Shown in pieces: positions 14,201 through 17,266 of a DNA stretch of 17,266 bases. The stretch is from Candidatus Krumholzibacteriia bacterium (lineage in GTDB: Bacteria > Krumholzibacteriota > Krumholzibacteriia > Krumholzibacteriales > Krumholzibacteriaceae), in contig JAQTVX010000012.1 of the NCBI GenBank assembly GCA_028706585.1, positions 1-17,266 on the forward strand, in the 5' to 3' direction. Under the pieces are notes generated by a model, which searched no databases, was not told the DNA's origin, and saw only the letters and a list, made by a program, of their open reading frames with translations. The translations under genes and the position numbers were made by a program. How positions within the stretch are numbered: position 1 is the first letter of the stretch; every line of letters begins with the position of its first letter.

Positions 14201-16341
14201 ACCAGCCCCCATGCTTTCCTGAGAGTCCATTCGGCGCCGAGCAACGCAACGATGCCGAAGAGAACGAGAATATCTCCGCGGATCCCGCGAACGTCCTTCC
14301 TTTCAACGCGCCGCTCCTCGAGGCGCAGCCGCGGCGCGAGGAAGCCTAGGCCCGGGCCTTCGAGATATTCACCACCCGTGGCCAGCGCGATCTGCGAGAG
14401 GGCCGCCCCGTCGCGCGACGTATCGAGAAATTCGACCGAAACCGGGGCGACGGAGAAAGATGCAGTGCCGGAGGCGCCGCTAACGCTCCCGGTTATCTCC
14501 GAAACGGCGACGCTGTACTCACCGGGAGGCAGAGGATCGAGCTCCGATCGATAGCAACTCTTCCGCCTCGAATCGGGCTCGAAGATGACGCTGCTCACCG
14601 TTCGATCGCGTCCCCCCGTTCGCTCCCGCACCTCTCCTCGCAGACAATCTGGCGCGCGTCTCTCCCCGATGTGCACGGTGAGCCTCACGCGATCCCCGCT
14701 GCGATACACGGTTCTATCGGCTTCGACGCTGAGCGCTGGCGCCCTGGCTCCCTCGGCAAGGTACTGCACGAGGCCTCCGAGAAAAGACTCGTAAATGCGC
14801 TGTCCGCCTTCTCCTGCAAGCCTCCAACGCCAGATGGGGAAACCGAGCACGGCGCATGATAGACCTTCGCCACGCCTGGCGAGAGCGAGAAATGGCATGC
14901 TACCCCCGCGACCCTCCATCACGAGAGGAATGCGCGCCCCCGACCCAGCCTCAATCCCCACGATCCTCCCAGAAAGCGGCGGCATCGCATCGAGACCGCC
15001 CTCGGCGAGCATCGAGGCGACGGGGTCATTGAACGCCTGAGCCGAAAGCCTAACCTCAACATCCGTGTAATCGACGCGCAAATTCCGAAGGCGCCTGACG
15101 GGGAGAAGCGAAGCGAGGATCTCGAATGATCCTTCCCTGGTGAGCGGCGAGCTCTCATCCGCCAGAAAGAGAACACTCCCCCCCGCCTTGACGAATGCAT
15201 CGAGTGCTTCGACATTCTGCCTCGCGTCGAACAGTCTGGCGTCATCAGAGACGATTATGAGATCGTAGCTCACGAGCCCGGCTGCGAGCGCCGGGAAGGT
15301 CCACGGCTTCCCGCCCGGAATCACAGCGAATCCCTTGTCCGCGATCCAGGAAACGGGCTCGATGTCGAGCCGCTTCGAGCGCTTGACGAGATCTCGCACA
15401 AATGTCATATTCCAATCCGGGAATTGATCGATATAGAGGATGCGAACCTTGTCCTTGAGCACGTCGATCCGGAACGTCTCGAGATTGTTATCCTCTCGTT
15501 CCTCGCCGGCGAGCGGAGACGCCTCCACGGAGAGGCGATGCTCTCCTTCCGCGTCCGCCTCATAGCTCAACGGAACGCTTATGATCTCCTCGTCCCTTTT
15601 CACTGAAACGGAGGCCGCGTCCTCGATCCTTTTCCCCTCGACGAGGCGCACATCAATCGTTCTTCCCCTGAAGCCGGACGCCCGAATCACAGCTTCAACC
15701 GGCACATTTGTTCCACGATACGCGACACGATCGGCCGAGACATCCGTGATCGAAACGTCGGCCCTCGCGAGCGTACACCCGAATCCGATCGTATAGACCG
15801 GCGTCGTTACCTTTTCCGACGAGACAACCATGCCGCGCGTGATTCTGCCATCCGAGAGAAGAATCATGGCGGCGAGATTTCGAGAGCGATACCTACGCTG
15901 TGCCGCCTCCAGGGCGCCCCATACGTCGGTACCCTCCCCATCCGCCTCGACGGAGCTATCGCCGCGCAGAGGAAGGCTTGAAATCGATTCCGCGAAGGGA
16001 AGCACTTCCACGTCCGCCTTCTCGCCGCCGAGCGAGCGGCGAAACGCATCCATGCCGCTCAGGGCGGCGTCGAGCCTGGTTCTCCCCGCGGAGTCGCGGA
16101 TCCCCATGCTCCGCGAGTGATCCAGAAGCAGGAGAACCAACGGCTTTCTTACCTCGACCTTCGTAGAAACGAGGGTTGGATTAACGAGAAGGAGCCCAAG
16201 AAGAACGAATGCCCCGGTTCGCATGCCGGCCAGCAGAGTTCGCCGCCGGAAAGAGATGGGCGGATACGTCCCACGGTATGCGAAAAGGGCAAAGACAATG
16301 AGCGCAGCGGCGACGAGTATCTTCCAAAGCTCGAAGTGCAT
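14197..16341 (-). CDS. Membrane VWA-domain protein with glutamine-amidotransferase-like domain
   Basis: A 714-aa inner-membrane protein. Two N-terminal membrane helices (about 7-22 and 41-54) are followed by a von Willebrand A domain with an intact MIDAS: DHSRSMG (Asp74, Ser76, Ser78), Thr138, and SDG (Asp164). A CARDB/Ig-like segment follows (about 195-295, ending EDNNLETF), then a class I amidotransferase-fold domain (about 298-530: ILYIDQFPDWNMTFVRDL, LIIVSDDARLFD, AGGSVLFLADE). No catalytic Cys-His pair of true amidotransferases stands out, so this is probably a non-catalytic domain. Further beta domains and a C-terminal membrane helix (about 689-704) finish it. Such proteins often occur near MoxR/DUF58 genes, but none is in the window. 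The ATG has AAGGA 9 nt upstream. It overlaps the thioredoxin-fusion gene by 4 nt. Confidence 0.88.
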   Translation of the reverse strand: MHFELWKILVAAALIVFALFAYRGTYPPISFRRRTLLAGMRTGAFVLLGLLLVNPTLVSTKVEVRKPLVLLLLDHSRSMGIRDSAGRTRLDAALSGMDAFRRSLGGEKADVEVLPFAESISSLPLRGDSSVEADGEGTDVWGALEAAQRRYRSRNLAAMILLSDGRITRGMVVSSEKVTTPVYTIGFGCTLARADVSITDVSADRVAYRGTNVPVEAVIRASGFRGRTIDVRLVEGKRIEDAASVSVKRDEEIISVPLSYEADAEGEHRLSVEASPLAGEEREDNNLETFRIDVLKDKVRILYIDQFPDWNMTFVRDLVKRSKRLDIEPVSWIADKGFAVIPGGKPWTFPALAAGLVSYDLIIVSDDARLFDARQNVEALDAFVKAGGSVLFLADESSPLTREGSFEILASLLPVRRLRNLRVDYTDVEVRLSAQAFNDPVASMLAEGGLDAMPPLSGRIVGIEAGSGARIPLVMEGRGGSMPFLALARRGEGLSCAVLGFPIWRWRLAGEGGQRIYESFLGGLVQYLAEGARAPALSVEADRTVYRSGDRVRLTVHIGERRAPDCLRGEVRERTGGRDRTVSSVIFEPDSRRKSCYRSELDPLPPGEYSVAVSEITGSVSGASGTASFSVAPVSVEFLDTSRDGAALSQIALATGGEYLEGPGLGFLAPRLRLEERRVERKDVRGIRGDILVLFGIVALLGAEWTLRKAWGLV

Positions 16342-16382
16342 CAGGCCGTTCCTTGCGGGCTCGCGTTGATAATCGAGTTTGG

Positions 16383-16411
16383 ATGCTATCAGAGAGGAGA
16401 GGCGGTGTCAA
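16383..16411 (-). promoter_or_regulatory. Promoter of the VWA/thioredoxin-fusion operon
   Basis: On the minus strand an exact TTGACA (16411-16406) is followed after 17 nt by TAGCAT (16388-16383, 4 of 6 consensus). The transcription start would be about 36 nt before the VWA ATG. The -35 overlaps the T-rich tail of the preceding terminator candidate. Confidence 0.7.
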
Positions 16412-16416
16412 AATCG

Positions 16417-16437
16417 AAAAGCATCAGAAAAGATGCC
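16417..16437 (-). terminator. Weak terminator candidate after the STAS genes
   Basis: On the minus strand GCATC and GATGC form a 5-bp stem (plus a G-U pair) around a TTTTCT loop, followed by TTTT and a second T-rich stretch. The stem is short, so the call rests partly on its place between the STAS gene and the VWA promoter. Confidence 0.4.
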
Positions 16438-16498
16438 GTCGTAACGATTGGATGGATTCGGAATGAATTCTGGCTTCCGCTGGCGCATAGGGCGCAAG

Positions 16499-16960
16499 CT
16501 ACTCCGCCTTATGCCCCTGAGGGCTCGGCACCCGGGGGCCTTCGTTGCTCGAGGATACATCTTCGCCGCCGGAACCTGAGGATGAGGCGCCACCGCCCGC
16601 AGCAGCTATCTTGAAGCTCTTTATCGCTTCCTCGAGGCTATCGAAGCTCTGGAGTATGGTCTGAAACTCGAGAAGCTCGAAGACCTCGTAAACGTCGCCG
16701 ATCATGGAAGCGAGCTTGAGATCGCCTCCGTTCTCGCGGATGGACTTGATCTCGCTGATGAAGATGCCCCATCCTGCCGAACTGATATAGTTCACGCCTG
16801 CAAGATCGACGACTATATTGTAGCGGCCTTTCTTGAGAAGCCGCTTCAAGCTCTCCTCGAGCTCGGCCGACGTTGTGGTATCGACGTACCCCTGAACGGA
16901 CAGCACGGACACATCCGGGTTTGTTTCAGGTCTCGAGAATGATACGTTGATGCCTTCCAT
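16499..16960 (-). CDS. STAS-domain protein, anti-sigma-factor-antagonist type
   Basis: A 153-aa cytoplasmic protein with one STAS domain (about 5-115) of the SpoIIAA/RsbV type, which binds anti-sigma-factor kinases when its Ser is unphosphorylated. The core reads YNIVVDLAGVNYISSAGWG (47-65). Ser61 aligns with the phosphorylated Ser of RsbV-type proteins (which have DSTGLG). The GWG in place of GLG is a distinguishing mark shared with the neighbour. The C-terminal 30 residues (120-153) are a low-complexity Gly/Ser tail, absent from typical antagonists. The ATG at 16960 has AAGGAACTGGGA upstream and lies 12 nt after the stop of the preceding STAS gene. No sigma factor, kinase or phosphatase is seen in the window, so the partner is unknown. 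Confidence 0.92.
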   Translation of the reverse strand: MEGINVSFSRPETNPDVSVLSVQGYVDTTTSAELEESLKRLLKKGRYNIVVDLAGVNYISSAGWGIFISEIKSIRENGGDLKLASMIGDVYEVFELLEFQTILQSFDSLEEAIKSFKIAAAGGGASSSGSGGEDVSSSNEGPRVPSPQGHKAE

Positions 16961-16972
16961 TCCCAGTTCCTT

Positions 16973-17266
16973 TCATGCGTCGTGTATCTTTGTATTCTGA
17001 TGCGTTGCGAATACGGAGAGCGCTTCTTCCGTGCTGCCGTACGGCATCAAAAGCGTGTTGAACTCAAGCAGGTCGAACACTTCCCGCACGTCGGGGTGCA
17101 TTGCCGCGAGCTTTATGTCACCGTTCCGCTGCCTGATCCCCTTGATCTCCCCCACGAAGATGCCCCATCCCGCCGAGCTGATGTAGTTCACACCGCCGAG
17201 ATCGGCAACAATGCGCACGCTATTCGAAGCGACGAGCTCATTGAACTTGTCCTCGAGGAACTGCGC
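16973..17266 (-). CDS. STAS-domain protein, anti-sigma-factor-antagonist type, N-terminus cut by window
   Basis: The frame is open to the right edge and covers 98 codons of a second STAS protein, so the annotated start lies outside the window. The visible part runs ...EDKFNELVASNSVRIVADLG (near the window edge) and GVNYISSAGWGIFVGE, ending HQNTKIHDA. It is closely related to the next gene downstream: the shared NYISSAGWGIF core and EVF-LLEF block point to tandem duplication. It lacks the Gly/Ser tail of its partner. A GTG at 17218 could be read as a start, but the STAS-like sequence upstream of it argues that the gene continues outside. The 12-nt spacing to the partner gene indicates one operon. 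Confidence 0.9.
   Translation of the reverse strand, partial: AQFLEDKFNELVASNSVRIVADLGGVNYISSAGWGIFVGEIKGIRQRNGDIKLAAMHPDVREVFDLLEFNTLLMPYGSTEEALSVFATHQNTKIHDA

Noticed and set aside
1..17266. Mobile element, CRISPR array or tRNA in the window.
   Set aside because: No transposase, integrase, regularly spaced repeat or cloverleaf candidate was found on either strand.

Overview
The window comes from a GC-rich bacterial chromosome, and every gene I can support lies on the minus strand, so the genes below run right to left. The organism is very probably diderm. It encodes a TonB-like or barrel-type outer-membrane candidate, lipoproteins, and a surface protein with lamin-tail and FlgD-type Ig domains. 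That protein style is common in FCB-group and candidate phyla such as Eisenbacteria and Krumholzibacteria; the lineage is an inference from style, not a match. Three intergenic gaps hold an exact TTGACA with a plausible -10 at 17-18 nt, so a standard housekeeping sigma factor is likely.

Right end to middle (17266 to 8559): two tandem STAS-domain proteins (anti-sigma-factor-antagonist type; the first in reading order is cut by the window edge) are followed by a weak terminator and a good promoter. This promoter drives a membrane VWA/amidotransferase-fold protein, which is coupled by an ATGA overlap to an exported protein fusing a LolA/DUF2092-like domain to a TlpA-type thioredoxin. Next comes a tightly overlapped trio: a Cys-rich secreted protein with two lamin-tail domains and a FlgD-like tail, a small exported probable beta-barrel protein, and a helix-hairpin-helix lipoprotein with a barrel-like C-terminal part. 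This trio is the most interesting accessory block in the window.

Middle (8511 to 3253): an unrecognised 516-aa helical-repeat protein is followed by a three-gene metabolic stretch. It holds an AspC-type aminotransferase with its own promoter, carbamate kinase (arcC), and a LarA-family nickel-pincer racemase. A very strong terminator-like hairpin sits between the aminotransferase and arcC and abuts the arcC ribosome binding site, which suggests controlled read-through or a promoter inside the hairpin.

Left end (3253 to 1): a secreted C39-like cysteine peptidase, probably a lipoprotein, has its own promoter, a repeat-containing leader and a terminator. It is followed by a purine/translation operon: purD, purE and a Sua5/YrdC/TsaC threonylcarbamoyl-AMP synthase truncated by the left edge. 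The genes in this operon are separated by 6 nt or overlap by 4 nt. No RNA genes, insertion sequences, CRISPR arrays or prophage genes were seen, and all gaps between genes are shorter than 200 bases.
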